DNA of 64,000 nucleotides from NCBI GenBank assembly GCA_009777775.1, contig WRLE01000001.1, forward strand, positions 216,768 to 280,767. Reading direction: 5' to 3'. Below the pieces are notes generated by a model, which had not been told where the DNA came from, did not search any database, and was given only the letters and a program-made list of their open reading frames with translations. Position 1 is the stretch's first letter; each line of letters begins with the position of its first letter. This DNA is from Oscillospiraceae bacterium (lineage in GTDB: Bacteria > Bacillota > Clostridia > Oscillospirales > Oscillospiraceae). Positions 24,417 through 33,864 of this stretch are shown in pieces. The position numbers and the translations under genes are program-made.

Positions 24417-26243
24417 GTGGGTTTAGGTATGGGAAGAAAGAGCGGTATTGGGCAATTTCTTATTGTTGTTTTAATGTTTACCATATTAGTTGGGGTTTTG
24501 CTCCACACTAAAGTCACTAACTTTCCATCCCAGGCAATTGGTAACCAATCCGATGAAAATAATAAAAGTGAGCTATTTCCTGGAGATGGGATATATGCTC
24601 CATTTACTTTAAACCCTCGTTATAAAATGCGCATTGCTTCAAACTCCAATAGTTCATTAAACGATGATTCTGAAATTAATGGAATCATTGACGATGCTTC
24701 TGCCTGGCTGCCCATTTTTGAACCATTTTCGGTGGAGGAAACCAGTCCCGATTTACTGATTTCCTCCACCGGTATTATGTCTCTAGGACAGCAAGTTAGC
24801 GAGTATCTCTTTGAATACCCCATAGATTTTGCTTATGGATTTGATTATGGGAGTATAGATGGTATCACCACATTTCGAGGAAACAATTTCCGTGACAGTG
24901 CTGCATTTGGTTTTGCCGAGATATACAATGGAAAATTCGGTGGCAGCTGGTTTCGGACAACAAGTAATTACCTATCCCAGGATGAGACCTATTGGTCGGG
25001 ACATGGTTGGACCGGACAACCATTGATTGTAAATTGGTCCCTAGAAACTAGAAGCGCGATGAATATGTACGACTGGGCAAAAGAGCAAGAGTCTCTTGTG
25101 GAGGTTGTTTATCCTGCCATGGATGGATACGTCTATTTCACAGAACTAGAAACTGGGAAACAGACCCGCGAGAATTTATACCTGGGATATACTTTCAAAG
25201 GCTCAGGAGCAATCGACCCCAGAGGATATCCCCTTCTCTATGTGGGAGCAGGCTTTGAAGGTGCGAGTGGTGCTCCTGGAATTTTCATCATTAGTTTAGT
25301 TGATGGAACAATTTTGCATTCCTTTGGCAATGGTGATGGCTTTGCCCCCCGTGCTTGGTATGCAGCTGATGCCGCTCCCCTTATTGACAGTGAAACAGAT
25401 ACGCTCATATATCCCAGCGAAAACGGGATTATATATTTCATTAAACTAAATAGCGAATTTGATACTCAGAGCGGTTCATTATCCATAAACCCCGATCCAC
25501 CGGTAAAATGGCGATATAATGGCAAACGTTCCCATGTGGATGGTAAGTTTTGGTTGGGTATGGAAGCAAGCCCAGTCATATGGCGAGGTTATCTTTTCAT
25601 AGCAGATAATGGCGGACACCTCCTATGTCTTGACATTAACAAGCTCGAATTAGTATGGGTGCGAGACATCCTCGACGATACCAATTGCTCTCCTGTTTTA
25701 GCGCTTGAAGATGGTCAACCATTTATATATATTAGCACCTCATTCCACAGTGATTGGCGAGCTTCCGCTGATTCCTCCGCAGTGGTACCCATATGGAAAA
25801 TCGATGCACGAACTGGAGAAACCGTCTGGCAAGTAGATTATACATGCAGAACCATGACCGAAGTATCTGGTGGTGTCCAAGGCACGATAGCCACGGGTAA
25901 ATATAATTTAGATAATTTAGTCTTTGTACCCATGGCAAGAACCCCAAACAGTTATGGAGGCATTTTGGCTGCCATTGATAAATATACTGGTCAGATTGTC
26001 TGGGAATACAGCACTTCATATTATAGCTGGAGTTCACCTGTTTGCTTTTATGACCAAAACAACAAAGGGTATATAATTTATTGTACAGCAAATGGGTATA
26101 TGTATATGCTAGATGGTGAAAGCGGAGAGCTTTTGGATACCTTCTTTTTAGGTGGTCTAACAGAGGCTTCTCCAGCGATATATAATAACACCATCGTAAT
26201 AGGCACTAGAGACATGAGAATTTGGGGCATAACTCTCATATAA
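24417..26243 (+). CDS. Membrane-anchored PQQ-like beta-propeller protein
   Basis: The N-terminus has one membrane segment (about 13-30), then a roughly 120-residue linker, then about 450 residues of repeated blades with Trp/Gly patterns of PQQ-type propellers (DARTGETVWQVDY, DKYTGQIVWEYS, DGESGELLDTFFLGG). The catalytic residues of quinoprotein dehydrogenases are not recognisable, so a binding or scaffold role outside the membrane is likely. A GTG (24417) and an ATG (24429) are possible starts; neither has a strong ribosome binding site. Follows the rhomboid-like gene by 18 nt, suggesting co-transcription; a terminator closes the unit. Confidence 0.75.
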   Translation: MGLGMGRKSGIGQFLIVVLMFTILVGVLLHTKVTNFPSQAIGNQSDENNKSELFPGDGIYAPFTLNPRYKMRIASNSNSSLNDDSEINGIIDDASAWLPIFEPFSVEETSPDLLISSTGIMSLGQQVSEYLFEYPIDFAYGFDYGSIDGITTFRGNNFRDSAAFGFAEIYNGKFGGSWFRTTSNYLSQDETYWSGHGWTGQPLIVNWSLETRSAMNMYDWAKEQESLVEVVYPAMDGYVYFTELETGKQTRENLYLGYTFKGSGAIDPRGYPLLYVGAGFEGASGAPGIFIISLVDGTILHSFGNGDGFAPRAWYAADAAPLIDSETDTLIYPSENGIIYFIKLNSEFDTQSGSLSINPDPPVKWRYNGKRSHVDGKFWLGMEASPVIWRGYLFIADNGGHLLCLDINKLELVWVRDILDDTNCSPVLALEDGQPFIYISTSFHSDWRASADSSAVVPIWKIDARTGETVWQVDYTCRTMTEVSGGVQGTIATGKYNLDNLVFVPMARTPNSYGGILAAIDKYTGQIVWEYSTSYYSWSSPVCFYDQNNKGYIIYCTANGYMYMLDGESGELLDTFFLGGLTEASPAIYNNTIVIGTRDMRIWGITLI

Positions 26244-26257
26244 ATAAAAGTAAAAAA

Positions 26258-26295
26258 ACTAGCCAAACCTTAATATGGCATGGCTAGTTATTTTA
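26258..26295 (+). terminator. Rho-independent terminator after the propeller gene
   Basis: AACTAGCCA (26258-26266) pairs perfectly with TGGCTAGTT (26281-26289) around a 14-nt loop, preceded by AAAA and followed by ATTTTAT. It may also serve rpsU on the other strand. Confidence 0.75.
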
Positions 26296-26340
26296 TCATG
26301 CTTTAGCAAAATTGCTAGTGCGATGGCTGTAAACTGATCA

Positions 26341-26526
26341 TCAGTTGTATCTTTTGTTTTTGTTTTTGCGAGCTGCTTCGGACTTCTTTCGACGCTTCAC
26401 GCTGGGACTTTGATAATACTCTTTCTTTCTCAAATCCGAGAGTACGCCTGACTTGGCACAATTCCGCTTGAATCTTTTCAAAGCGCTGTCCAGAGACTCG
26501 TTATCTTTTACATGGACTTCTGACAT
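26341..26526 (-). CDS. rpsU: 30S ribosomal protein S21
   Basis: A 61-residue, strongly basic protein with the S21 pattern: [20 protein letters not shown], then [18 protein letters not shown], then a Lys/Arg-rich tail. It binds the 30S platform near the anti-Shine-Dalgarno region and helps initiation. The gene is monocistronic, with a perfect-consensus promoter 59 nt upstream. Length is normal for Firmicutes. Confidence 0.97.
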   Translation of the reverse strand: MSEVHVKDNESLDSALKRFKRNCAKSGVLSDLRKKEYYQSPSVKRRKKSEAARKNKNKRYN

Positions 26527-26584
26527 TTACTTCCCTCCCTCCGATTCGCGCCGCAACTGCAATAAAGTGGCTGTTGCACGAGAT

Positions 26585-26613
26585 ATTATAGGGCTACTAT
26601 CCATTATTGTCAA
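26585..26613 (-). promoter_or_regulatory. Consensus sigma-A promoter of rpsU
   Basis: Minus strand: TTGACA (26608-26613), 17 nt, TATAAT (26585-26590); both hexamers are perfect. Confidence 0.9.
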
Positions 26614-26706
26614 CATTAATTCGGTAATTTTTTCTAATTAAATGGTTTTTATGCTTTTGAAACTGGATATAATGAATATTTCATTGTATAGCCTTTAGTA
26701 TCATCT

Positions 26707-27642
26707 TTAATCTCGCCTAAAGTACAATGGTCTTTGAGGTTGGGTCTGGGTTTCATCTCCATCTTGCTTTTCAGCTTCGTCTTCTTTTTCCGAAGCTATT
26801 ACTGGCATTGATTCTTCCTTTTCGCTTTCGTCCTCATCTTTTGAATCATCGACCTGCTCGTTTTCTTCATTTTGAGCCAAATCCCACTCCCTAAGCGCTT
26901 GTGCTATTGTTTTTCTGTTTTCGTCTGCTGCAGTGGCTTGCGAGTCTTCTTGAACCGCTTTTTCCTTGCTTGGCTCTGAAATGACATTGCATAATGTTAC
27001 ATCAGAAATATTAATTGCACTCGATGACTCTAAGATAAGGTCGGACTCACTAATGCTGTCTGGATTCTCAAGCTCGTTAATAACTTGCTCCATCATGGTT
27101 TCCGTACGTCGTTTCACATCGGTACATACACAAGCATAAATCATTACAGCTAAAGCTTTGCGGATTCTGAAACGCCCATATAAATCATCATGGTCGAAAT
27201 CAGCAATAACAGTTTCCACGACAGCTTCTACGCCGCTTTGGGATAAATCATCTGCTTGTCCCAATCTCTGTAACGCTTGACTGAGATAATCGTAAAGCTT
27301 GCTTTCCTTAATGATAGCTTTCTTGCCATCATCGCTGCCATTAACATATGACATCAATAATGCGATATGCTCTAGCTTGATACAATCCTTTAAGGCATTT
27401 ATTATGAGTATCCTTGCAACATGGACATCCTCGTATTTTTTTCCTTTTGGATGTGCCACCCAGCCCCGTTTTACCCAGTTTTGGATAGTTGACCCTTCTA
27501 ATCCGGTCACAGCGCAAACCTGAGATAAGCTCAATCCGCCGGTCGCTTCTAAAAGCATGGCTATTTTAGCAAAGCTTCTTTCGCCATAGGTAGATTGCGA
27601 TGACATCGACTCGGGCAGTGGCTTTACTTGATTGTCTACCAT
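26707..27642 (-). CDS. DUF1836 regulator-like protein with acidic tail
   Basis: The start is ATG 27642 behind AAAGGAG; a frame to 27681 lacks a site. The N-terminal part (about 20-180) is a DUF1836 domain, which begins with a MerR-like helix-turn-helix (LSLSQVCAVTGLEGSTIQNW, WVAHPKGKKY) and continues with helices (HVARILIINALKDCIKLEHI). The last about 110 residues are low complexity and mostly acidic. Probably a DNA-binding or spore/stress regulator; the family's role is not established. A TATAAT-containing promoter (27700-27728) precedes it. Confidence 0.75.
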   Translation of the reverse strand: MVDNQVKPLPESMSSQSTYGERSFAKIAMLLEATGGLSLSQVCAVTGLEGSTIQNWVKRGWVAHPKGKKYEDVHVARILIINALKDCIKLEHIALLMSYVNGSDDGKKAIIKESKLYDYLSQALQRLGQADDLSQSGVEAVVETVIADFDHDDLYGRFRIRKALAVMIYACVCTDVKRRTETMMEQVINELENPDSISESDLILESSSAINISDVTLCNVISEPSKEKAVQEDSQATAADENRKTIAQALREWDLAQNEENEQVDDSKDEDESEKEESMPVIASEKEDEAEKQDGDETQTQPQRPLYFRRD

Positions 27643-27699
27643 AGAAATCAAACTCCTTTTGGTATTTGGATTTAAAAGCACTGCTGTATAGTATTAGTC

Positions 27700-27728
27700 A
27701 TTATATCATGGGTTCGTGTGACCCTCAA
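27700..27728 (-). promoter_or_regulatory. Sigma-A promoter of the DUF1836 gene
   Basis: Minus strand: TTGAGG (27723-27728), 17 nt, TATAAT (27700-27705). Confidence 0.7.
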
Positions 27729-27896
27729 TATATTCATCGACATTTTTAGCAAATGCTTTAGCGATTTCGCAATATTTGTCAAGATTTAAATGAATTTTTC
27801 ATCATTTCGATAAATCGCCTTAATCCAGTTGTCTTTTTAATTATGCATATACTATCTTATTTACCTATAATAATCAATATAATAATCAAGATAGAA

Positions 27897-27925
27897 ATAA
27901 AAAGGGCAGAAATTCTGCCCCTTTT
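27897..27925 (-). terminator. Rho-independent terminator of rplJ-rplL
   Basis: Arms GGGCAGAA (27904-27911 complement) and TTCTGCCC (27913-27920) flanked by A/T runs; on the minus strand CCC is followed by TTTTTAT. It lies 18 nt beyond the rplL stop codon. No gene lies between here and 27642. Confidence 0.85.
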
Positions 27926-27942
27926 ATCGTTTTAGTCGATTT

Positions 27943-28323
27943 TTATTGAATTTCAACTGTTGCGCCAGCACCAACAAGCTTTTCTTTGAGCTCGTTTGCC
28001 TCGTCTTGGCTGATGTCTTCTTTAATCTTAACTGGTACTGATTCAACCAATGCTTTTGCTTCGGCAAGTCCTAGTCCGGTGATTGCACGAACTTCCTTGA
28101 TGACTTTTACTTTTTCTTCGCCGAAACTGGTCATCATAAGGTCGAATTCGGTTTTTTCTTCAGCGGCGGCGGTAGCAGCACCAGCACCAGCTGCTGGAGC
28201 AGCTGCCATTGCAGCAGCAGATACGCCAAATACTTCCTCGAGAGCTTTTACCAATTCGGATAGCTCGATTACTGTTAAAGATTGAATTTCGTCGATTAAT
28301 GTGGTAAGTTTTTCGCTAGCCAT
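27943..28323 (-). CDS. rplL: 50S ribosomal protein L7/L12
   Basis: A 126-residue protein with the usual layout: N-terminal dimerisation helices (1-35), an Ala/Gly-rich hinge (about 36-55, here [16 protein letters not shown]) and the conserved C-terminal factor-binding domain ([20 protein letters not shown], then [12 protein letters not shown] and GATVEI). It binds L10 in multiple copies and recruits translation GTPases. It follows rplJ by 39 nt in the classic order and is co-transcribed from the leader upstream. Confidence 0.98.
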   Translation of the reverse strand: MASEKLTTLIDEIQSLTVIELSELVKALEEVFGVSAAAMAAAPAAGAGAATAAAEEKTEFDLMMTSFGEEKVKVIKEVRAITGLGLAEAKALVESVPVKIKEDISQDEANELKEKLVGAGATVEIQ

Positions 28324-28362
28324 ATGTAATTATACCTCCATAATTATATTTGTAATAGTTAA

Positions 28363-29175
28363 TTATTCCTCAGAACTGTCTTCAGCATTATCTTCGTTTT
28401 CGGTGTCATCATCAGATGTATCTGATTCTTCAGTAGTCTCTTCCGCTGTGTCATCCGCATTAGCTTCAGCTGCTACATTATCTTCTGCAGTGGCTTCTAC
28501 TTCTGCTTGTTCAGTCGTTTCCTGAGCGTCTTCTTCAGCCTCTGCTTCTGAAGCAACTTCCTCAGTAGCTTCCGCAGTTGCTTCTGCAGTAGCTTCCTCA
28601 GCAGTCTCCTCAGTAGCTTCCGCAGTCGTTTCATCTTCATTCACAGCTGTGGCCTCATCAGGCTGGGAGTTGCTATCTTCGTTGTTGTCTTTTTCAGCAG
28701 CAGCACCGACAACCATGGCGAGACTGGCGATGGGAGCCAACATTGTTCCGAGCAATTGCGCTTGCAAGGTCTTTAATGGTGGAATCAGAGCCATTGTAAG
28801 CACTTCCTCTATGGATAGTACCTTTCCATCCATAAATCCGCCTTTGATTTCAAAATAACCTTGAAATTTATCAGCAAACTCTTTCACAACCCTGGCAGGA
28901 GCTATTGGGTCATCATTGCTGATAGCGAGTGATGTGGTGCCATTGAGTATAGGGTCAAGCTCCTCTAGACCGACTTTATTAATGGCAAATCGCATCAAAG
29001 TGTTTTTAATAACGGTATACTGCACATTTGCTTCCCGCATTTTTACACGCATTTCTGTGTCATCATTGACATTTATACCAGAATAGTCGACAAATACGCC
29101 AGCAAGGCTGGAAAGCTTTTCGACAAGCTCTTCAACGACAGACATTTTTTCATTGAGAACCTTTTCATTTGGCAT
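28363..29175 (-). CDS. rplJ: 50S ribosomal protein L10 with long acidic C-terminal extension
   Basis: The start is ATG 29175 behind GGAGG. Residues 1-162 are an ordinary bacterial L10 (VEKLSSLAGVFVDYSGINV, then VIKNTLMRFA, then LAPIASLAMVVGAAA) including the C-terminal helix that carries L7/L12 dimers. Unusually, about 108 further residues follow, made of Glu, Asp, Thr, Ala and Ser with no Lys or Arg at all. L10 usually ends near residue 165-175. The DNA of the tail shows short repeats of GCTTCC/GCAGT type, suggesting growth by slippage. The tail is in frame and ends with a normal stop codon followed by rplL, so it is real in the sequence. Its function is unknown. Confidence 0.97.
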   Translation of the reverse strand: MPNEKVLNEKMSVVEELVEKLSSLAGVFVDYSGINVNDDTEMRVKMREANVQYTVIKNTLMRFAINKVGLEELDPILNGTTSLAISNDDPIAPARVVKEFADKFQGYFEIKGGFMDGKVLSIEEVLTMALIPPLKTLQAQLLGTMLAPIASLAMVVGAAAEKDNNEDSNSQPDEATAVNEDETTAEATEETAEEATAEATAEATEEVASEAEAEEDAQETTEQAEVEATAEDNVAAEANADDTAEETTEESDTSDDDTENEDNAEDSSEE

Positions 29176-29194
29176 AATATCTTTCACCTCCTCA

Positions 29195-29318
29195 TGCTAT
29201 TTTTCAAGGGATAAAAAAATCCCCTGCGCTCAAAGCGCAAGGAAATAGCAAGCAAAGCCTATGCTATCCTCGGCAGGATTTACGGACTAGCCACCTGCTG
29301 TCTTTGGAACGCTGATAG
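29195..29318 (-). ncRNA. L10 (rplJL) leader RNA
   Basis: On the minus strand the leader has CCAAAGACAGCAGGTG, then AATCCTGCCGAGG, then a stem TTGCGCTTTGAGCGCA followed by GGGGATTTTTTT. These are the landmarks of the L10 leader family, in which free L10(L12)4 binds the kink-turn region and represses the operon, with an attenuator-like hairpin just before the ribosome binding site. The element fills the gap between the promoter and rplJ. Confidence 0.88.
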
Positions 29319-29347
29319 ACATTATCAAATAAATATTAATTTGTCAA
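29319..29347 (-). promoter_or_regulatory. Promoter of the L10 leader
   Basis: Minus strand: TTGACA (29342-29347), 17 nt, TAATGT (29319-29324); a GATAAT with 15-nt spacing overlaps. Confidence 0.65.
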
Positions 29348-29354
29348 TAGATAA

Positions 29355-29383
29355 TTGAAATTTCTGTTGATAGAAGCTATATA
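29355..29383 (+). promoter_or_regulatory. Promoter of the uracil-DNA glycosylase gene
   Basis: TTGAAA (29355-29360), 17 nt, TATATA (29378-29383), with TATAAT two bases further. It diverges from the L10 promoter, leaving only 7 nt between the two -35 boxes. Confidence 0.65.
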
Positions 29384-29442
29384 ATCGTGTTAAAGTGTAG
29401 GGCATATAATAATATTTATGATGATTGTATGGTGATATACCG

Positions 29443-30024
29443 ATGACTAACTGGGAAGAGCTGGAATCTGCTTGTGAAACTTGTAAAAATTGCTCGCTTT
29501 GGGAGACAAGGAGCAAGCTTGTATTCGGTGTGGGCAAGTTGTCTGCAGAGGTGCTTTTTATTGGTGAGGGACCAGGAGAAAACGAGGATTTGGAAGGTGA
29601 ACCTTTTGTTGGGAGGGCTGGTAAGCTACTTGATGATATGCTTCGTATTATAAATCTTGACAGAGAGAAAAACACTTATATTGCAAATATAGTTAAATGC
29701 CGACCTCCTAAAAATCGTGACCCATTACCTGAAGAAAGGGAAGCATGTAAACCTTGGCTGTCTGCTCAAATTTCCTTAATTATGCCCAAAATAGTTGTTT
29801 GTTTAGGTAGAATTGCAGCGATTGAAATGATAGATCAGAGCTTTAAAGTAACTCAAGACCACGGGAAATGGTACGATATTGATGGTGTCAAATATATGGG
29901 TTTATTCCATCCAGCCGCTTTGCTTCGTGACCCAAATCGTAGACCTGAAACCTTTCTAGACTTAAAAGAGCTGGAGAGAGTGATTAAAGAAATATGTAAC
30001 GATACATATGGAGGAGATAAATGA
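29443..30024 (+). CDS. Family 4 uracil-DNA glycosylase (4Fe-4S)
   Basis: The likely start is ATG 29443 (MTNWEEL); a TTG at 29425 would add six residues. Landmarks of the thermophile-type family 4 UDG: iron-sulphur cysteines CxxC near the N-terminus (CETCKNC), a third in VKCRPPKNR and a fourth in EREACKPWL; the catalytic loop GEGPGENED; and HPAALLRDP near the end. It removes uracil from DNA in base excision repair. The stop codon overlaps the next start by 4 nt. Confidence 0.93.
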   Translation: MTNWEELESACETCKNCSLWETRSKLVFGVGKLSAEVLFIGEGPGENEDLEGEPFVGRAGKLLDDMLRIINLDREKNTYIANIVKCRPPKNRDPLPEEREACKPWLSAQISLIMPKIVVCLGRIAAIEMIDQSFKVTQDHGKWYDIDGVKYMGLFHPAALLRDPNRRPETFLDLKELERVIKEICNDTYGGDK

Positions 30025-30926
30025 GTAATACCACGCGTTTTGCCACAAATGAAGACATAGATGATCTTCGGCATATCTGGAAAACCGTTTTCGCAGATTC
30101 CGATGAACTGATAAATGCTTTTTTAGATATTTATTTCAGCTCCCATTCGACGATTATTACGCAAATGGATAATATTACAGCAGCAGCTGGATATATTATT
30201 CCTGTGGGCGAGTTAGCGTCTAGAGATATTAAAATCCCCTGTGCAATGATTTATTCTATGGCTGTGCTACCTGAATTTCGGGGAAAAGGTTTAGGAAACG
30301 CAGTTGTGAATGAGCTTATTTCTTCAGGGCACGCTGCTGGCTTTCCCGCAGTGGTGCTATGTCCCACAAGTGATGATTTATTTTCGTACTATAGCAGCAG
30401 AACTCCCTTGACGGATTTTTTTTATGTTGGCGAAAAGCTCTATACGAAAACATTTGGAGAAGAAGATGATTCAGTTTTAGAACAAATAACATCAATCGAA
30501 TATTTGAAACTGAGAGAAAAGGCTCTGAGCGCTGTCCCCCATATTGCTTTTGATGATAATTCCTTGAAATATCAAAGTTATATATTAAGCCAATATGGAG
30601 GCGGCTATTATATGGTAGATACATCGGGCGAAATTTCATGTATTCTAGTGGAAAGGCAAAGTGAAGATACAGTTTGGATAAAGGAATTATATGGTGAAAA
30701 TATCAAAGAACAATCAATAGTTAATGCAGTGGCGAAACTGTATCCAGCTTCATCATATCTCATTAGAACAGTAGCAAAAAAAACAGGAACAGAAAATGAC
30801 CTGCGAAGGTTTGGTATGCTTGCCTTTGACAGTAGCACCATAGCAATTACGGAATCGATGGATTCCCTTTTATTTAAACTGGAGTCTTCGCCAATTTACC
30901 CTTTATATGGCTTAGCCTTTGATTGA
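30021..30926 (+). CDS. GNAT-family N-acetyltransferase
   Basis: A 301-residue protein whose N-terminal half is a GNAT domain: helix (EDIDDLRHIWKTVF), strand CAMIYSMAVLPEFRGKGLG containing the acetyl-CoA pyrophosphate-binding R/Q-x-x-G-x-G/A motif (RGKGLG). The C-terminal half (150-301) is a second domain of Eis-like type, so the protein may acetylate a small-molecule amine. Starts inside the UDG stop (ATGA), same operon. Substrate not predictable. Confidence 0.8.
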   Translation: MSNTTRFATNEDIDDLRHIWKTVFADSDELINAFLDIYFSSHSTIITQMDNITAAAGYIIPVGELASRDIKIPCAMIYSMAVLPEFRGKGLGNAVVNELISSGHAAGFPAVVLCPTSDDLFSYYSSRTPLTDFFYVGEKLYTKTFGEEDDSVLEQITSIEYLKLREKALSAVPHIAFDDNSLKYQSYILSQYGGGYYMVDTSGEISCILVERQSEDTVWIKELYGENIKEQSIVNAVAKLYPASSYLIRTVAKKTGTENDLRRFGMLAFDSSTIAITESMDSLLFKLESSPIYPLYGLAFD

Positions 30927-31195
30927 TAAAAACGAATTGTTTAAGTAACTTCAAGCATCACTACTTCCCTACTCCCTTCCTAAAACTATAAGTAAGCATA
31001 TACGACTTTGAACAAAATTAATATTTTCTGCAATCTCTAGATTTTATTTTATCAAACAAAAAAACTTCAAAAATGTTAAAAACTTAATATTTTTGAAATA
31101 TTTAAATGTATATTACTTAACAACTAATTGTTATTATCATATTGCAGGGTCGCTAAAATTCTTTTTTTTCATTTTATTATCCTCATAATCTGTTT
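30927..31195. other. AT-rich intergenic stretch
   Basis: Between the GNAT stop and the terminator hairpin. No gene, promoter or repeat was recognised apart from long T and A runs. Confidence 0.5.
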
Positions 31196-31235
31196 GGTAA
31201 ATGGGAGTCGCAAGACTCCCATTTACCTTTTTTAT
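31196..31235 (+). terminator. Strong rho-independent terminator
   Basis: Perfect 14-bp stem (GGTAAATGGGAGTC with its complement, 31196-31209 and 31214-31227), GCAA tetraloop, then TTTTTTATTTT. It closes the UDG-GNAT transcript. Confidence 0.92.
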
Positions 31236-31236
31236 T

Positions 31237-31265
31237 TTGCATATTTCATGTTTTACATATATAAT
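31237..31265 (+). promoter_or_regulatory. Promoter of the UvrD/PcrA gene
   Basis: TTGCAT (31237-31242), 17 nt, TATAAT (31260-31265), starting right after the terminator hairpin. Confidence 0.75.
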
Positions 31266-31314
31266 TGTTAGACGAAAAGATATACCCCAAGTATTTAGCA
31301 AAGGAAGTTATTAG

Positions 31315-33834
31315 ATGACAAGGATTGAATTTGAAAAGGAATTTATTAACCTACGCACAGAGGCAATAGCTTGTGATTTTCTACATTTAAACGAAGTTCA
31401 AAGAAATGCCGCACTGACAACACAAGGTGCTCTTCTCCTACTTGCAGGAGCTGGTAGTGGCAAAACAACAGTGCTAATAAATCGAATAGCTAATATTTTG
31501 AAATACGGCAGCGCATCGGATAGTGACTTTGTACCATCTCATATAAATGACGATGACCTCGCATTTTTGAAAAATTATATACAAGAAAGAAAAAATAGTG
31601 TAAAAAGCTCAACCGATGATTCATATAATACTGATTTATATATCGCTTCTGATGAAATAATGCAAAGAGTGATTGACTTATGTTCGATAGATCCCACTCC
31701 TCCCTGGCGTATCATTGCTATTACTTTCACAAATAAAGCTGCAAGGGAATTAAAGGAACGTCTTGAGAGAATGCTAGGTTCCCAATCGGAAGATATATGG
31801 GCTATGACTTTTCATTCTGCTTGCTCTAGAATTCTTCGATCTCATATCGATTATTTAGGTTATAGTCGAGATTTTACAATTTATGATACAGCCGACACAA
31901 TATCATTAATGAAGCGTATACAAAAAGACCTTGATATAGACGACCGTATAATGCATCATAGAACAATTCTTAATTACATCAGCCAAAGTAAAGACCAAAT
32001 GCTAATGGCGGATGATTTTTATTATGAAATTGAAAAATCAGGAGATATACGCCAGAAGCTAGTTGCTAGGGCATATTTGGAATATGAAAATAGAATGAAA
32101 GCTTCCAATGCACTGGATTTTGATGATTTAATACTTTTGACAGTGCGTTTGCTGCAGGAAAATACTGAAGTATTGCATCTATATCAAAATCGTTTCAAAT
32201 ATGTTTTAATTGATGAATACCAAGATACGAATTATTTGCAATATTTACTGGCATCAGCACTAGCAGGTGGACATGGTAATATATGTGTTGTTGGCGACGA
32301 TGACCAAAGCATATATAAATTTCGTGGTGCCACTATTGAAAACATACTTAGTTTCGAAAACAATTTCAAAAATGCAAAAACAATCCGACTGGAGCAAAAT
32401 TACCGCTCAACAGCGAATATACTAAAAGCTGCGGGCGATGTCATACGCAACAATAAAGGACGTAAAGGTAAGGAGCTTTGGACAAATAACGAAGCTGGAA
32501 CACTGCCTGAACTTCATATAGTATCTGATGAAAGAGCTGAGGCTTCCTTGGTGGCAGATATGATTATTGAAAGCGTTGCCCAAGGGCAAGCTTGGCAAGA
32601 TCATGCTATTTTATATCGCATGAATGCCCAGTCTAATCAATTTGAGACAGCTTTTAAAAGGGCAGGTATCCCCTATCGGGTTATTGGTGGAACAGGTTTT
32701 TATGAAAGAGCAGAAATAAAAGATATGCTCGCCTATTTATGTGTAATAAACAACCCGAATGATGATATACGACTTTTGAGGATTATAAATAAGCCCCCAC
32801 GTGGAATCGGTAACACAACAATAGCCCGCTTGACGGAGCTTGCGGCAGATATGGGAACAACATTATTTGAAACGATATATCATTCTGCTCGAAACGAAGA
32901 GTTGAAATCAGCTGCTGGACGCTTACATATTTTTGCTGATATGATTATCCAGTTGCAAGAAGCCGCTAGAAACACGCCTCTGGATGAACTATATGACCTG
33001 CTTCTGAACTTAAGTGGTTATGCGAAAATGCTCAGTGATAAGGATACAATAGAAAATGCCACCCGATTGGAAAATGTGCGGGAGCTCAAGACGAATATTT
33101 TAAGTTTTATGAGGGAATACGATAATGAAGGCACACTATTCGACTTCCTTAGCGAAACCGCCCTTTACACAGATCAGGACCAAGATGATAATGAAATAGA
33201 CAGAGTAAATATTATGACCATGCATAGTGCAAAAGGATTGGAATTTCACACTGTTTTCATAGTTGGTGCTGAAGAAGGAGTTTTTCCAAGTTCCCGTGTT
33301 ATCGGAAATTATGAGGAAATAGAAGAAGAACGAAGACTTTGCTATGTTGCCATGACCAGAGCGATGCGAAACTTATATTTTGTGAGTGCTTACCGCCGTA
33401 TGCTCTTTGGTAAAACTTCGTCTGCTCAGACATCAAGATTTGTTGAAGAAATTGGCTCTGGCAATATCGAAATCCAAAGATCGTCATCCTTCTCCTCAAA
33501 TATTTATGAGGAGCGTTCATATAGTGTGGCAAAAAAGTCAAATGATGTTTTTACAAATGAGGATAGAGCATCAGATAGCGATTCTGAGCTTTTTCCCTTT
33601 TCATCATCAAACAATCTGCGTGATAAAGATATTAGACCTTCAAAAGGGCAAAATTCCCAAATATTCACCGATTACAAAAAGGGAGATATGATAAACCATA
33701 AGAGCTTCGGAAAAGGTGTAATAACAAAAATCGAAGCTGTGGGTGGCGATGCTTTAGTGGAAATAGCCTTCGATGAAGTGGGTACAAAATATTTCATGTT
33801 AAAAGCAGCTGCTGTATTTATGGAAAAAATATAA
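31315..33834 (+). CDS. pcrA: UvrD/PcrA-type ATP-dependent DNA helicase
   Basis: An 839-residue superfamily 1A helicase. Walker A is GAGSGKTT (45-52); further motifs are ITFTNKAARELKERL (Ia), DEYQDTN (II), VGDDDQSIYKFRGA (III), LEQNYRST (IV), TMHSAKGLEF (V) and VAMTRA (VI). A spacer of about 50 residues is inserted after motif I relative to short family members. The C-terminus (YKKGDMINHKSFGKGVITKI) is the Tudor-like module that contacts RNA polymerase in PcrA. It unwinds DNA 3'-5' in nucleotide excision repair and replication-conflict resolution. It has its own promoter and is followed by inverted repeats. Confidence 0.95.
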   Translation: MTRIEFEKEFINLRTEAIACDFLHLNEVQRNAALTTQGALLLLAGAGSGKTTVLINRIANILKYGSASDSDFVPSHINDDDLAFLKNYIQERKNSVKSSTDDSYNTDLYIASDEIMQRVIDLCSIDPTPPWRIIAITFTNKAARELKERLERMLGSQSEDIWAMTFHSACSRILRSHIDYLGYSRDFTIYDTADTISLMKRIQKDLDIDDRIMHHRTILNYISQSKDQMLMADDFYYEIEKSGDIRQKLVARAYLEYENRMKASNALDFDDLILLTVRLLQENTEVLHLYQNRFKYVLIDEYQDTNYLQYLLASALAGGHGNICVVGDDDQSIYKFRGATIENILSFENNFKNAKTIRLEQNYRSTANILKAAGDVIRNNKGRKGKELWTNNEAGTLPELHIVSDERAEASLVADMIIESVAQGQAWQDHAILYRMNAQSNQFETAFKRAGIPYRVIGGTGFYERAEIKDMLAYLCVINNPNDDIRLLRIINKPPRGIGNTTIARLTELAADMGTTLFETIYHSARNEELKSAAGRLHIFADMIIQLQEAARNTPLDELYDLLLNLSGYAKMLSDKDTIENATRLENVRELKTNILSFMREYDNEGTLFDFLSETALYTDQDQDDNEIDRVNIMTMHSAKGLEFHTVFIVGAEEGVFPSSRVIGNYEEIEEERRLCYVAMTRAMRNLYFVSAYRRMLFGKTSSAQTSRFVEEIGSGNIEIQRSSSFSSNIYEERSYSVAKKSNDVFTNEDRASDSDSELFPFSSSNNLRDKDIRPSKGQNSQIFTDYKKGDMINHKSFGKGVITKIEAVGGDALVEIAFDEVGTKYFMLKAAAVFMEKI

Positions 33835-33864
33835 TTCAATTTAACATCAATTTGGGTAGTGCAG

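Noticed and set aside
28301..28525. Serine-rich plus-strand frame opposite the L10 tail
   Set aside because: It is the antisense of the low-complexity GCT/TCT-type tail codons; no ribosome site and no family.
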